Positions 1-14,321 of a stretch of 64,000 bases of DNA are shown here, one piece after another (the first letter of the stretch is position 1; every line of letters starts with the position of its first letter). Both the position numbers and the translations under genes were made by a program. The notes beneath the pieces are model-generated. The model did not search any database. It saw only the letters and a program-made list of their open reading frames with translations, and was not told the DNA's origin. Source of the stretch: Aristolochia californica (taxonomy: Eukaryota > Streptophyta > Magnoliopsida > Piperales > Aristolochiaceae); the NCBI GenBank assembly GCA_029961685.1, contig JARWKL010000001.1, positions 28,470,295 through 28,534,294 on the forward strand. Reading direction: 5' to 3'.

Positions 1-3000
1 AAGCCATTATTTTGCCCATTAACAAAAAGCTGACCAAACGATCATAGATGATTTGAAATTGATTTTTCATGCGTAACGGGCTATATTACCCAAAGAAATG
101 ACTTATGGATTGGGAGTCAACACTCAGTTAAAAATCCCATGCCTCCCCCTTTTCACGACAATTACAAAACCTAATAAATCAAAACTAAAAAGAGCTCACA
201 ATCCCTAAACATTACAGTTACTCTTTGGAATTATCTCTGTCTAAAATTGTCCATTGTGCATTTCCATTTTTTGAAGACAAAACTTTTGTTGTCCAACTTT
301 GGGAAATTCCACTTGTTCAACCCTAACTGCTTGAAATTTTATAAGAAAGAGATTTCTTCCAGACATGCTTTAAAAATGGATATGCATGCTTGAAACATGT
401 TAAAGATGCAAATCAGCTATGGATCCAAACCTTTTAAAGAGAATAACATACGCTCATTAAATTATCAAGTTGACGTGTTGTGGGATATTTACCCGAGTCA
501 AACAACCATTATTTTGCCCCTTTACAAAAAGCTGACCTAACGATCATAGATGATTGTAAAGTGATTTATCATGCGTAAAGGGCTATATTACCCTAAGAAA
601 TAACATATGGATTGGGACTCAACACTCAGTTAAAAATCCCCCGCCTCCCCCATTTCCCGACGATTGCAAAACCTGATATATAAAAACTAAAACGAGCTTA
701 CAATCCTTAAAAATTACAGACACTTTTTGTAATTATCTTTCTCTACATTTGTGCATTGTGCATTTCCATTTTAGATGTACACTTTTTTCTTCAATCAAAA
801 CTTTGAGTTTTCATTCTCCCTACATCCCGTAAACCAAAAAGGCAAATAGATCTCATCAATAAGAAAATTTTAGGGTTTATGTATGGAAAAAATTTAAAAC
901 AATAACTAATGTAAGTAAAGAAAATTTATTCACACACCACAAATGAACACAAAAGTTTTGTCGTCCAAGTTTTGGAAATTCCACTAGTTGTTGACCCTAA
1001 TAGCTTGGCCTTTTGTAAGGAAGAGATTTCTTCCACACATGCTTTAAAAATGGATATGCAAGATTGAAACATGTTAAAGATGCAAATCACCTAAGGATCC
1101 AAACTTTTTAAACAGAATAACAAATGCTCATTAAATTATCAAGTGAACGTACGGTGGGATATTTAGCCGAGTCAAAGAAGCCATTATTTTGCCCATTTAC
1201 AAAAAGATGACCTCATGATCATAGATGATTGTAAAGTGATTTATCATGCGTAACGGGCTATATTACCCAAAGAAATGACTTATGGATTTGGAGTCAACAG
1301 TCAGTTAAAAATCCCCTGCCTCCCCCGTTTCTCGACGATCGCAAAACCTGATACATAAAAATTAAAAAGAGCTTACAATCACTAAAAATTATACACATTA
1401 TTTAGAATTATCTCTCTCTACATTAGTGCATTGTGCATATCCATTTTAGACGTATTATTTTTTCTTTAATCAAAACATTGAGTTTTCGCTCTCCCTTCAT
1501 CCCGTAGACCAAAAAGGCAAATAGAACATAACAAAATGAAAATTTTAGAGTTTATGTATCGAAAAAAAATTAAAACAATAACAAATATAAGTAAAGAAAA
1601 TTTATTCACACATCACAAATGAACACAAAAGTTTTGTTGTCCAAGTTTTGGAAATTCCACTAGCTCAACCCTAACAGCTTGGAATTTTATAAGAAAGAGA
1701 TTTCCTCCACACATGTTTTAAAAATGGATATGCATGTTTGAAACAAGTTAAAGATGAAAATCACCTATGGATCCAAACCTTTTAATGAGAATAACTAACG
1801 CTCATTAAATTTTCAAGTGAACATGCGGTGGGATATTTACTCGAGTCAAACAACCATTATTTTGCCCATTTAGAAAAAGATGACCTAACGATCATAGATG
1901 ATTGTAAAGTGATTTATCATGCATAATGGGCTATATTACCCTAAGAAATGACTTATGGATTGGGTGTCAACACTCATTTAAAAATCCCTCGCTTCCCCCT
2001 TTTCCCGACGATTGCAAAACCTGATATATAAAAACTCAAAACAGCTTACAATCCCAAAAATTACAAACACTCTTTGGAATTATATCTCTCTACATTGGTG
2101 CATTTTGAATTTCCAATTTAGATGTAGTCTTTTTTCTTTAATCAAAACTTTGAGTTTTCGCTCTCCCTTCATCTCGTATACCAAAACGGCAAATTGATCA
2201 CAACAAAATGAAAATTTTAGAGTTTATGTACAGAAAAATTTAAAACAATAAAAAATGTAAATAAAGAAAATTTATTCACACACCACAAATGAACACAAAA
2301 GTTTTGTTGTCCATGTTTGGGAAATTCCACTAGATGTTGACCCAAACAGCTTGGAATTTTATAAGAAAGAGATTTCTTCCACACATCCTTTAAAAATGGA
2401 TATGCTTGCTTGAAACATGTTAAAGATGCAAGTGACCATTGGATCCAAACCTTTTAATGAGAACAACAAACGCTCATTAAAATCTCAAGTGAACATGATG
2501 TGGGATATTTACCCGAGTCAAACAACCATTATTTTTCCCATTTACAAAAAAGCTGACCCAACGATCACAGTTGATTGTAAAGTGATTTATCTTGCGTAAC
2601 GGGCTATATTACCCTAAGAAATGACTTATAGATTGGGAGTCAACACTCAGTTAAAAATCCCCCGCCTCCCCCTTTTCAAGACGATTGCAAAACCATATAT
2701 ATAAAAACTAAAAGGAGCACACAATCCCTAAAAATTACAGACACTCTTTGGAATTATCTCACTCTACATTTGTGCTTTGTGCATTTCCATTTTAGATGTA
2801 CTCTTTTTTCTTCAATTAAAACTTTGAATTTTCACTCTCCCTTCATCCCGTAAACCAAAAAGGCAAATTGATCACAACAAAATGAAAATTTTAGAGATTA
2901 TGTATGGAAAAAATTTAAAACAATAAAAATAGTAAGTAAAGAAAATTTATGTACACACCACAAATGAACACAAAAGTTTTGTTGTCATAGTTATTGAAAT

Positions 3001-6000
3001 TTCACTACTTCAACCCTAACTGCCTGAAATTTTAAAAGAAAGAGATTTCTTCCCCACATGCTTTAAAAATGAATATGCATGTTTGAAACATGTTAAAGAT
3101 GCAAATCACCTATCAATCCAAAGATTTTAAATAAAATAACAAATGCTCATTAAATTCTCAAGTGAACGTGTTGTGCGTTATTTACCCGAGTCAAACAAGC
3201 CATTATTTTCCCCATTTACATAAAGTTGACTTAATGATCATAGATGATTGTAAAGTGATTTATCATGAGTAACATGCTATATTACCCTAAGAAATCACTT
3301 ATGGAATGGGAGTCACCACTCAGTTAAAAATCCCCCGCCTCCCCCTTTTCCCGACGGTTGCAAAACCTGAAATACAAAAACTAAAAAGATCTCACAATCC
3401 CTAAAAATTAAAGACACTCTTTGGAATTATGTCTCTCTACATTTGTGCATTGTGCATTTCCATTTTAGATGTACTTTTTTTTAAAAAAATCTAAACATTG
3501 AGTTTTCGCTCTCCCTTCATCCCGTAAACAAAATAGGCAAATAGATCACAACAAAATGAAACTTTTAGAGTTTATGTATTGAAAAATTTTATAACAATAA
3601 CAAATGTAAGTAAAAAAAAATTTATTCACACACCATAAATGGACACAAAAGTTTTGTTGTCCAAGTTTGGGAAATTCCACTAGTTCCACCCTAACGGCTT
3701 GGAATTTTATAAGAAAGCGATTTCATCCACACATGCTTTAAAAATAGATATGCATGCTTGAAATATGTTAAAGATGCAAATCACCTATGGATCCGAACCT
3801 TTTAAAGAGAATAACAAACGCTCATTAAATTCTCAAGTGAACGTGTTGTGGGATATTTACTCAAGTCAAACGACCATTATTTTGCCCATTTACAAAAAGC
3901 TGACCTAACGATCATAGATGATTGTAAAGTGATTTATCATGCGTAACGGGCTATATTACCCTAAGAAATGACATATGGATTGGGAGTCAACACTCAATTA
4001 AAAATCCCCCACCTCCCCCTTTTTTCGACGATTGCAAAACCTGATATATAAAAACTAAAAAAAGCTTACAATCCCTTAAAATTATAGACACTCTTTGGCT
4101 TTATCACTCTCTACATTTATGCATTGTGTATTTCCTTTTTAGATGTACTCTTTTTTCGTCAATCAAAACTTTGAGTTTTCTCTTTCCCTTCATCCTGTAA
4201 ACCAAAAAGGCCAATAGCTCACAACAAAATGAAACTTTTAGAGTTTATGTAAAGAAAAAATTTAAAACAATAAAAAATGTAAGTATAGAAAATTTATTCA
4301 CACACCACAAATAAACACAAATGTTTTGTTGTCAAAGTTTGGGAAATTCCACTAGTTGTTTACCCTAACAGCTTGGAATTTTATAAGAAAGAGATTTCTT
4401 CCACACATGCTTTAAAAATGGATATGCATGCTTGAAACATGTTAAAGATGCAAATCACCTACAGATCCAAACCTTTTTAAGAGAATAACAAACGATCATT
4501 AAATTATCAAGTGAACGATCGGTTGCATATTTACTCTAGTCAAAGAAGCCATTATTTTGCCCATTTACAAAAAGCTGACCTAACGATCATAGATGATGGA
4601 AAAGTCATTTTGTCATGCGTAACGGGCTATATTACCCTAAGAAATTACTTATAGATTGGGAGTCAACACTCAATTAAAAATCCCCTGCCTCCCCCATTTC
4701 CAGACGATTGCAAAACCTGATATATAAAAACTACAAAGAGCTCACAATCCCTTAAAATTAAAGACACTCTTTGGAATTATATCTCTCTACAATAGTGAAT
4801 TTTGCATTTCCATTTTAGATGTACTCTTTTTTCTTCAATCAAAACTTTGAGTTTTCGTTTTGCCTTGATCCCGTAAACCAAAAAGGTAAATAGTTCACTA
4901 CAAAATGAAAATTTGAGAGTTTATGTATGGAAAAAATTTAAAACAATAACAAATGTAAGTAAAGAAAATTATTCACACACCACTAATGAATACAAATGTT
5001 TTGTTGTCCAAGTTTGGGAAATTCGACTAGTTCAATCCCAACAACTTGGGAATTTTAAAGAAAGAGATTTCTTCCTCACATGCTTTAAAAATGGATATGC
5101 ATGCTTTCAACATGTTAAAGATGAAAATCACCTATGGATCCAAACCTTTTAAAGAGAATAACAAACAATCATTAAATTCTAAAGTGAACGTGCCGTGGGA
5201 CATTTACCCAAGTCAAACACGCCATTATTTTGCCCATTTACAAAAAGTTGACCTAACGATCATAGATGATTGTAAAGTGATTTATCATGTGTAACGGGCT
5301 ATATTACCCTAAGAAATGACTTATGGATTGGGAGTCAACACTCGGTTAAAAATCCCCTGCCTCCCCCTTTTCCCGACGATTGCAAAACCAAATATGCAAA
5401 AACTAAAAAGAGTTCACAATCCCTAAAAATTACAGACACTCTTTGGAATTATGTCTCTCTACATTTGTGCATTTTAAATTTCTATTTTAGATGCACTCTT
5501 TTTTCTTAAATCAAAACTTTGGGTTTTCGCTCAACCTTCATCCCTTAAACCAAAAAGGCAAATAGATCAGAACAAAATGAAAATTTTAGAGTTTACGTAT
5601 GGAAAAAGTTTAATACAATCTAAAATGTAAGTAAATAAAATTCATTCACACACCACAAATGAACACAAAAGTTTTCTTTTCCAAGTTTGGGAAATTCCAC
5701 TAGTTCAACCCTAACAGCTTGGAATTTTATAAGAAACAGATTTCTTCCACACATGCTTTAAAAATGGATATGCATGCTTGAAACATGTTAAAGATTCAAA
5801 TAACCTGTCGATCCAAAACTTTTAAAGAGAATAACAAAGGCTCATTAAATTCTTAAGTGAACATGCTGTGGTATATTTACCTGATTCAAACAACCATTAT
5901 TTTGCCCATTTACAAAAAGTTGACCTAACGATCATAGATGATTGTAAAGTGATTTATCATGCGAAACGAGCTATATTTACCTATGAAATGATTTATGGAT

Positions 6001-9000
6001 TGGGAGTCAACACACGGTTAAAAATCGCGCCCCCCCTCCCTCTTTTCCTGACGATAGGAAAACCTGATATATAAAAACTAAAATTTTGGAGTTTATGTGT
6101 GGAAAAAAATTTAAAACAATAAAAAATGCGAGTAAAGAAAATTTATTTACCCACCACAAATGAACACAAATATTTTGTTGTCCAAGTTTGGGAAATTCCA
6201 CTAGTTCAACCATAAAAGATTGGAATTTTATAAGAAAAAGATTTCTTGCGCACATGCTTTAAAAATGCATATGCATGCTTGAAACTTGTTAAAATTGAAA
6301 ATTACCTACGAATCAGAACCTTTTAAAGAGAATAACAAACGCTCATTAAATTATCAAGAGAACGTGTGGTGGGACATTTACCTGAGTCAAACAAGACATC
6401 ATTTTGTCGATTTACAATAAGCTGATCTTACGATCATAGATGATTGTAAACTGATTTATCATGTGTAACGGGCTATATTACCCTAAGGAAAGACTTATGG
6501 ATTGGGAGTCAACACACGGCTAAAAATCCCCTACCTCCCCCTTTTCTCGATGATTGGAAAATGTGATATATAAAAACTAAAAAGAGCTTACAATCCCTAA
6601 AAATTAAAAACACTCTTTAGAATTATCTCTCCCTACATTTGTGCATTGTGCATTTCCATTTCAGATGTACTCTTTTTTGTTAAATAAAAACTTTCAATTT
6701 TCGCTATCCCTTCATCCAATAAACCAAAAAGGAAAAAAGATCACAAGAAAATAAAAAATTTTAGAGTTTATGTATCGAAAAAATTTAAAACAACTACAAA
6801 TGTAAGTAAAGAAAATTTATACAAACACACTAAATGAAAAAAAAAGTTTTGTTGTCCAAGTTTGGGAAATTCCACTAGTTGTTGACCCTAACAACTTGGA
6901 ATTATATAAGAAAGAGATTTCTTCCACACATGCTTGAAAAATGGATATACAGGCTTGAAACATATTAAAGATGCAAATCACATACGGATCCAAACCTTTT
7001 AAATAGAATAATAAACGCTCATTAAATTCTCAAGTGAATGTGCGGTGGGATATTTACCCGAGTCAGACAAGCCATTATTTTGCCCATTTACAAAAGACTG
7101 ACCTAACGATCATAGATGATTGTAAAGTGATTTATCATGCCTAACGGGCTATATTACCCTAATAAATGACTTATGGATTGGGAGTCAACACTCAGTTAAA
7201 AATCCCCCACCTCCCCCTTTTCCTGACGATTGCAAATCCTGATATACACAAACAAAAAAGAGGTCACAATCCCTAAAAATTATAGACACTCTTTGGAATT
7301 ATATCTCTCTACATTTGTGCGTTGTGCATTTCCATTTTAGATGTACTCTTTTTTCTTAAATTAAAACTTTGAGTTTTCGCTTTCCCTACATCCCGTAAAC
7401 CAAAAAGGCAAATAGATCACGACAGAATGAAAATTTTAGAGTTTATTTATGGAAAAAATTTAAAATAATAACAAATGGAAGTAAACAAATGTTATTCTCA
7501 CCCCAGAAATCAACACAAAAGTTTTGTTGTCCAAGTTTGGGAAATTCCACTAGTTCAACCCTAAAAACTTGGAATTTTATAAGAAAGAGATTTCTTCCAC
7601 ACATGCTTTAAAAATGGATATGCATGCTTGAAACATGTTAAATATGCAAATCACCTATGGATTAAAACCTTTTAAAGAGAATAACAAACTCTCATTAAAC
7701 TCTCAAGTGAACGGGCGGTGGGATGTTTACCCGAGTCAAACAAGCCATTATTTTGCCCACTTACAAAAAGTTGACCTCACGATCATAGATGATTGTAAGG
7801 TGATTTATCATGCATAACGGGCTATATTACCCTAAGAAAGGACTTATGGATTGGGAGTCAACACTCAGTTAAAAATCCCCCGATTCCCCCTTTTCGCGAC
7901 AATTGCATAACCTAATATATAAAAACTAGAAAGAGTTTACAATCCCCAAAAATTACAAGCACTCTTTGGAATTATCTCTCTCTACATTTGTGCATTTTGC
8001 ATTTCTCTTTTAGATGTACTCTTTTTTCTTCAATCTAAACTTTGAGTTTTCGCTCTTCCTTCATCCCGTAAACCAAAACGGCAAATAGATCACAACAAAA
8101 TGAAAATTTTAGAGTTTATGTAGGGAAAAAATTTAAAACAATAACAAATGTCAGTAAATAAAACTTGTTCACACCCCACAAATGAACACAAAAGTTTTGT
8201 TGTCCATGTTTGGCAAATTCCACAAGTTGTTGACCCTAACATCTTGGAATTTTAGAAAAAAGAGATTTCTTCCACACATGCTTTAAAAAGGGATATGCAT
8301 GCTTGAAACATGTTAAAGATGCAAATGACCTTTGGATCAAAACCTTTTAAAGAGAATAACAATCGCTCATTAAATTCTTAAGTGAACGTGCTGTGGGATA
8401 TTTACCCGAGTCAAACAAGCCACTATTTTGCCCATTTTAAAAAACTGACCTAACAATCATAGATGATTGTAAAGTGATTTATCATGCGTAATGGGCTATA
8501 TTACCCTAAGAAATGACTTATGGATTGGAGTCAACACTCAGTTAAAAATCCCCCGCCTCCCGCTTTTCCTAACGATTGCAAAACCTGATACATAAAAACT
8601 AAAAAGAGCTCGCAATCCCTAAAAATTACAGACACTCTTTGGAATTATCTCTCTCCATATTTGTGCATTGTGAATTTTCAATTTAGATGTTCTCAGTTTT
8701 CATAAATCAAAACTTTGAGTTTTCACTCTTCCTTCATCCCGTAAACCAAAAAGGCAAATAGATCACAACAAAATGAAAATTTTAGAGTTTATGTATGGAA
8801 AAAATTTAAAACAATAACAAATGTACTTAAAGAAAATTTATTCACACACCACAAGTGAACACAAATGTTTTGTTGTCCAAGTTTGTGAAATTTCACTAGT
8901 TCAACCCTAACAACTTGGGATTTTATAAGAAAGAGATTTCTTCCGCACATGCTTTAAACATGGATATGCATGCTTGAAACATGTTAAAGATGTAAATCAC

Positions 9001-12000
9001 CTATGGATCCAAACCTTTTAAAGAGAATAAAAAACTCTCATTAAATTCTCAAGTGAACGTGTTGTGGGATATTTACCCGAGTAAAACAAGCTATTATTTT
9101 GCCCATTTATAAAAAGTTGACCTAATGATCATAGATGATTGTAAATTGATTTATCATGCGTAACGGGCTATATTACCCTAAGAAATGACTTATGGAATGA
9201 GATTCAACACTTGGTTAAAAATCCTCCGCCTCCCCCTTTTCCCCAACGATTGAAAAACCTGATATACAAAAACTAAAAGGAGCTCACAATCCCTAAAAAT
9301 TACAGACACTCTTTGGAATTATCTCTCTTTACATTTGTGCATTGTGTTCCACTTTAGATGTACTCTTTTTTCTTAAAGGAAAACATTGAGTTTTCCCTCT
9401 CCCTTCATCCCGTAAACCAAAAAGGCAAATAGATCACAACAAAATGAAAATTTTAGAGATTATGTATGGAAAAAATTTAAAACAATAAAAAAAGTAAGTA
9501 AATAAAATTTATTCACACACCACAAATGAACACAAAAGTTTTGTTGTCCAAGGTAGTGAAATTTCACTACTTCAACCCTAACTGCTTGGAGTTTTATAAG
9601 AAAGAGATTTCTTCCCCACATGCTTTAAAAATGAATATGCATGTTTGAAACATGTTAAAGATGCAAATCACCTATCGATCAAAAGATTTTAAATAGAATA
9701 ACAAGCGGTCATTAAATTCTCAAGTGAACGTGCTGTGCGATATTTACCCAAGTCAAACAAGCCATTTTTTTCGCATTTAAAAAAATTTAACTTAACGATC
9801 ATAGATGATTGTAAAGTGATTTATCATGCGTAACGGGCTATATTACCCTAAGAAATCACTTATGGAATTGGAGTCAATACTCAGTTAAAAATACCCCGCC
9901 TCCCCCTTTTCCCGACGGTTGCAAAACCTGATATACAAAAACTAAAAAGATCTCCCAATCCCTAAAAATTACAGACACTCTTTGGAATTATACCTCTCTA
10001 CATTTGGGCATTTTGCATTTCCATTTTAGATGTACTCTTTTTTTTTTAAATCAAAACATTGAGTTTTTGCTCTCCCTTCATCCCGTAAACAAAATAGGCA
10101 AATAGATCGCAACAAAATGAAAATTTTAGAGTTTATGTATGGAAAAATTTTATATCAATAACAAATGTAAGTAAAAAAAAATTTATTGACACACCACAAA
10201 CGGACACAAAAGTTTTGTTGTCCAAGTTTGGGAAATTCCACTAGTTCCACCCTAACGGCTAGGAATTTTATAAGAAAGCGATTTCATCCACACATGCTTT
10301 AAAAATGGATATGCATGCTTGAAACATGTTAAAGATGCAAATCACCTATGCATCCGAACCTTTTAAAGAGAATAACAAATGCTCATTAAATTCTCAAGTG
10401 AACATGTTGTGGGATATTTACTCGAGTCAAACGACCATTATTTTGCCCATTTAAAAAAAGCTGACCAAACGATCATAGATGATTGTAAAGTGATTTATCA
10501 TGCGTAACGGGCTATATTACCCTAAGAAATGACTTATGGATTGGGAGTCAACACTCAGTTAAAAATCCCCCGCTTCCCCCTTTTCCCGATGATTGCATAA
10601 CCAAATATATAAAAACTAGAAAGTATTTACAATCCCCAAAAATTACAAACACTCTTTGGAATTATCTCTCTCTACATTTGTGCATTTTGCATTTCTCTTT
10701 TAGATGTACTCTTTTTTATTCAATCTAAACTTTGACGTTTTGCTCTCCCTTCATTCTGTCAACCAAAACGGCAAATAGATCACAACAAAATAAAAATTTT
10801 AGAGTTTATGTAGGGAAAAAATTTTAAAAAATAACTAATGTCAGTAAATAAAATTTATTCACACCCGACTAATGAACACAAAAGTTTTGTTGTCCAAGTT
10901 TGGCAAATTCCACAAGTTGTTGACCCTAACAGCTTGGAATTTTAGAAAAAATAGATTTCTTCCACACATGCTTTAAAAAGCGATATGCATGCCTGAAACA
11001 TGTTCAAGATGCAAATGACCTTTGGATCAAAACCTTTTAAAGAGAATAACAAACGCTCATTAAATTCTTAAGTGAACGTGCGGTGGGATATTTACCCGAG
11101 TAAAACAAGCCATAATTTTGCCCATTTACAAAAAGCTAACCTAACAATCATAGATGATTGTAAAGTGATTTATCATGCATAATATATTACCCTAAGAAAT
11201 GACATATTGATTGGGAGTCAACACTCAATTAAAAATCCCCCGCCTTCCCCTTTTCCCGATGATTGCCAGACCTGATATATAAAAACTAAAAAGAGCTCAC
11301 AATCCCTAAAAATTACAGACACTCTATGGAATTATCTCTCCCTGCATTTGTTTATTGTGCAATTCCATTGTATAAGTACTCTTTTTTCTTAAATAAAAAC
11401 TTTTAGTTTTCACTCTCCCTTCATCCCGTAAACCAAAAAGGCAAATAGGTCACAACAAATTGAAAATTATAGAGTTTATGGAAAAATTTTAAAAAATAAC
11501 AAATGTAATGAAATTTTTTTTATTCACACACCACAAATGAACACAAAAGTTTTGTTGTCCAAGTTTGGGAAATTCCACTAGTTTAACCCTAACAGCTTGG
11601 AATTTTATAAGAAAGAGATTTCTTCCACACATGCTTTAAAAATGGATATGCATGCTTGAAACAAGTTAAAGATGCAAATCATGTATGGATCCAAAACTTT
11701 TAAAAAGAATAACAAACGCTCAATAAATTCTACCGTAAACGTGCTGTGGGATATTTACCCGAGTCAAACAAGCCATTATTTTGCCCATTTTAAAAAACTG
11801 ACCTAACGATCATAGATGATTGTAAAGTGATTTATCATGCATAACGGGCAATATTACCCTAAGAAATGACTTATGGATTGGAGTCAACACTTTGTTAAAA
11901 ATCCCCCGCCTCCCACTTTTCCCGACGATTGCAAAACCTGATACATAAAAACTAAAAAGAGCTCTGGAATTATCTCTCTCTATATTTGTGCATTATGAAT

Positions 12001-14321
12001 TTCCATTTTAGATTTTCACTTTTTTCTTTATTCAAAACTTTGAGTTTTCACTCTCCCTTCTTCCCGTAAACCAAAAAGGCAAATAGATCACAACAAAATG
12101 AAAATTTTAGAGTTTATGTATGGAAAAAATTTAAAACTATAACAAATGCACTTAAGGACAATTTATTCACACACCACAAATGAACACAAATGTTTTGTTG
12201 TCCAAGTTTGTGAAATTTCACTAGTTCAACCCTAACAACTTGGAATTTTATAAGAAAGAGATTTCTTCCGCACATGCTTTAAACATGGATATGCATGCTT
12301 GAAACATGTTAAAGATGCAAATCACCTATGGATCCAAACCTTTTAAAGAGAATAAGAAATGCTCATTAAATTCTCAAGTGAACGTGTTGTGGGATATTTA
12401 CCCGAGTCAAACAAGCCATTATTTTGCCCACTTACAAAAAGTTGACCTAATGATCATAGATGATTGTAAAGTTATTTATCATGTGTAACGGGCTATATTA
12501 CCCTAAGAAATGACTTATGGAATAGGATTCAACACTCAGTTAAAAATCCCCCACCTCCCCCTTTTTTCCAACGATTGCAAAACCTGATATACAAAAACTA
12601 AAAGGAGCTCACAATCCCTAAAAATTACAGACACTCTTTGGAATTATCTCTCTCTACATTTGTCCATTGTGTTCCACTTTAGATGTAGTCTTTTTTCTTA
12701 AATCAAAACATTGAGTTTTCCCTCTTCCTTCATCCCGTAAAAAAAAAAAAGGCAAATAGATTATTACAAAAGGAAAATTTTAGAGTTGATGCATGGAAAA
12801 ATATTAAAACAATAACAAATATAAGTAAAAAAATTTATTCACACACCACAAATGAACACAAAAGTTTTGTTGTCCAAGTTTTTGAAATTCCACTAGTTCA
12901 ACCCTAACAGCTTGGAATTTTATAAGAAAGAGATTTCATCCCCACATGCTTTAAAAATGGATATGCATGCTTGAAACATGTTAAAGATGAAAATCACCTA
13001 TGCATCCAAACCTTTTAAAGAGAATAACAAATGCTCATTAAATTTTCAAGTGAACGGGCTGTGGGATGTTTGCCTGATTCAAACAACCATTATTTTGCCC
13101 ATTTACAAAAAGCTGACCTAACGATCAAAGATGATTGTAAAGTGATTTATCATGCGTAACGGACTATATTACTCTAAGAAAAGACTTATTGTTTGGGAGT
13201 CAACACTCAGTTAAAAATCCCCTGCCTCCCCCTTTTCCCGACAATTGCAAAACCTAATATATAAAAACTAAAAAGTGCTTACAATCCCTAAAAATTAAAG
13301 ACACTCTTTAGTATTTTATCTCTCTACATTTATGCATTGTGCATTTCTATTTTAGATGTACACTTTTTTCTTCAATCAAAGCATTGAGTTTTCGCTCTCC
13401 CTTCATCCCGTAAACCGAAAAGGCCAATAGATCACAACAAAATGAAAATTTTAGAGTTTATGTAACAAAAAAATTTAAAACAATAACAAATGTAAGTCAA
13501 GAAAATTTATTCACACACCACAAATGAACACAAAATTTTGTTGTCCAAGTTATGTAAATTGCACTAATTGTTGACCCTAATAGCTTGGAATTTTAGAAGA
13601 AAGAGATTTCTTCCACACAGGCTTCAAAAATAGATATGTATTCTTGAAACATGTTAAAGATGCAAATCACCTACCGATCCAAACCTTTTAAAGAGAATAA
13701 TAAACGCTCATTAAAGTATCATGTGAACGATCGGTGGGATATTTACCCGAGTCAAACAAGCCATCATTTTGCTCATTTACAAAAAGTTGACCTAACGATC
13801 ATAGAGGATGGAAAAGTGATTTATCATGCATAACGGGGTATATTACCCTAAGAAAAGACTTATGGATTGGGAGTCAACACTCAATTAAAAATTCCTTGCC
13901 TCCCCCTTTTCCCGACGATTGCAAAACCTGAAATAAAAAAACCAAAAAGAGCTCACAATCCCTATAAGTTACAGACACTCTTTGGAATTATATCTCTCTA
14001 TATTTGTGCATTGTGCATTTTAATTTTAGATGCACTTTTTTTCTTAAATCAAAACTTTGAGTTTTCGCTCTCCCTTCATCCCGTAAACCAAAAAGGCAAA
14101 TTGATCACAACAAAATGAAAATTTTACATTTTATGTATGGAAAAAATTTTAAAAAATAAAAAAAGTAAGTAAAAAAATTAATTCACACTCCACATGTGAA
14201 CAAAAAATTTTTTTTGTCCAAGTTTGAGAAATTCCACTAGTTCAACCATAACAGCTTGGAATTTTATAAGATAGAGATTTCTTCCACACATGCTTTAAAA
14301 ATGGATATGCATGCTTGAAAC
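1..14321 (+). repeat. Satellite block A: mixed monomer subtypes
   Basis: About 21 units, with anchors at 397, 1071, 1745, 2417, 3090, 3765, 4439, 5112, 5785, 6286, 6962, 7635, 8310, 8981, 9652, 10326, 11000, 11663, 12306, 12978 and 13651. Two subtypes alternate irregularly. They are separated by the text after 'ccacta': a longer 'gttgttgaccc' form (units at 1071, 2417, 4439, 6962, 8310, 11000, 13651) and a shorter 'gttcaaccc' form (most others). Spacing drops to 501 bp at the 6286 unit and 643 bp at the 12306 unit because of internal deletions. The pair at 3090/3765 recurs at 9652/10326. Confidence 0.9.
5868..6286 (+). repeat. Truncated satellite monomer with ~172-bp internal deletion
   Basis: The distance between anchors at 5785 and 6286 is 501 bp instead of ~673. 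At about 6077-6085 the text passes directly from 'aaaaactaaaa', which normally precedes 'agagctt', to 'ttttggagtttatg', which normally follows 'caaaatgaaaa'. The whole middle of the unit is absent, including the TCTCTCT stretch and the 'gcattgtgcatttcc' segment. A run of four A residues is shared at the joint, so deletion at microhomology is likely. Confidence 0.85.
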
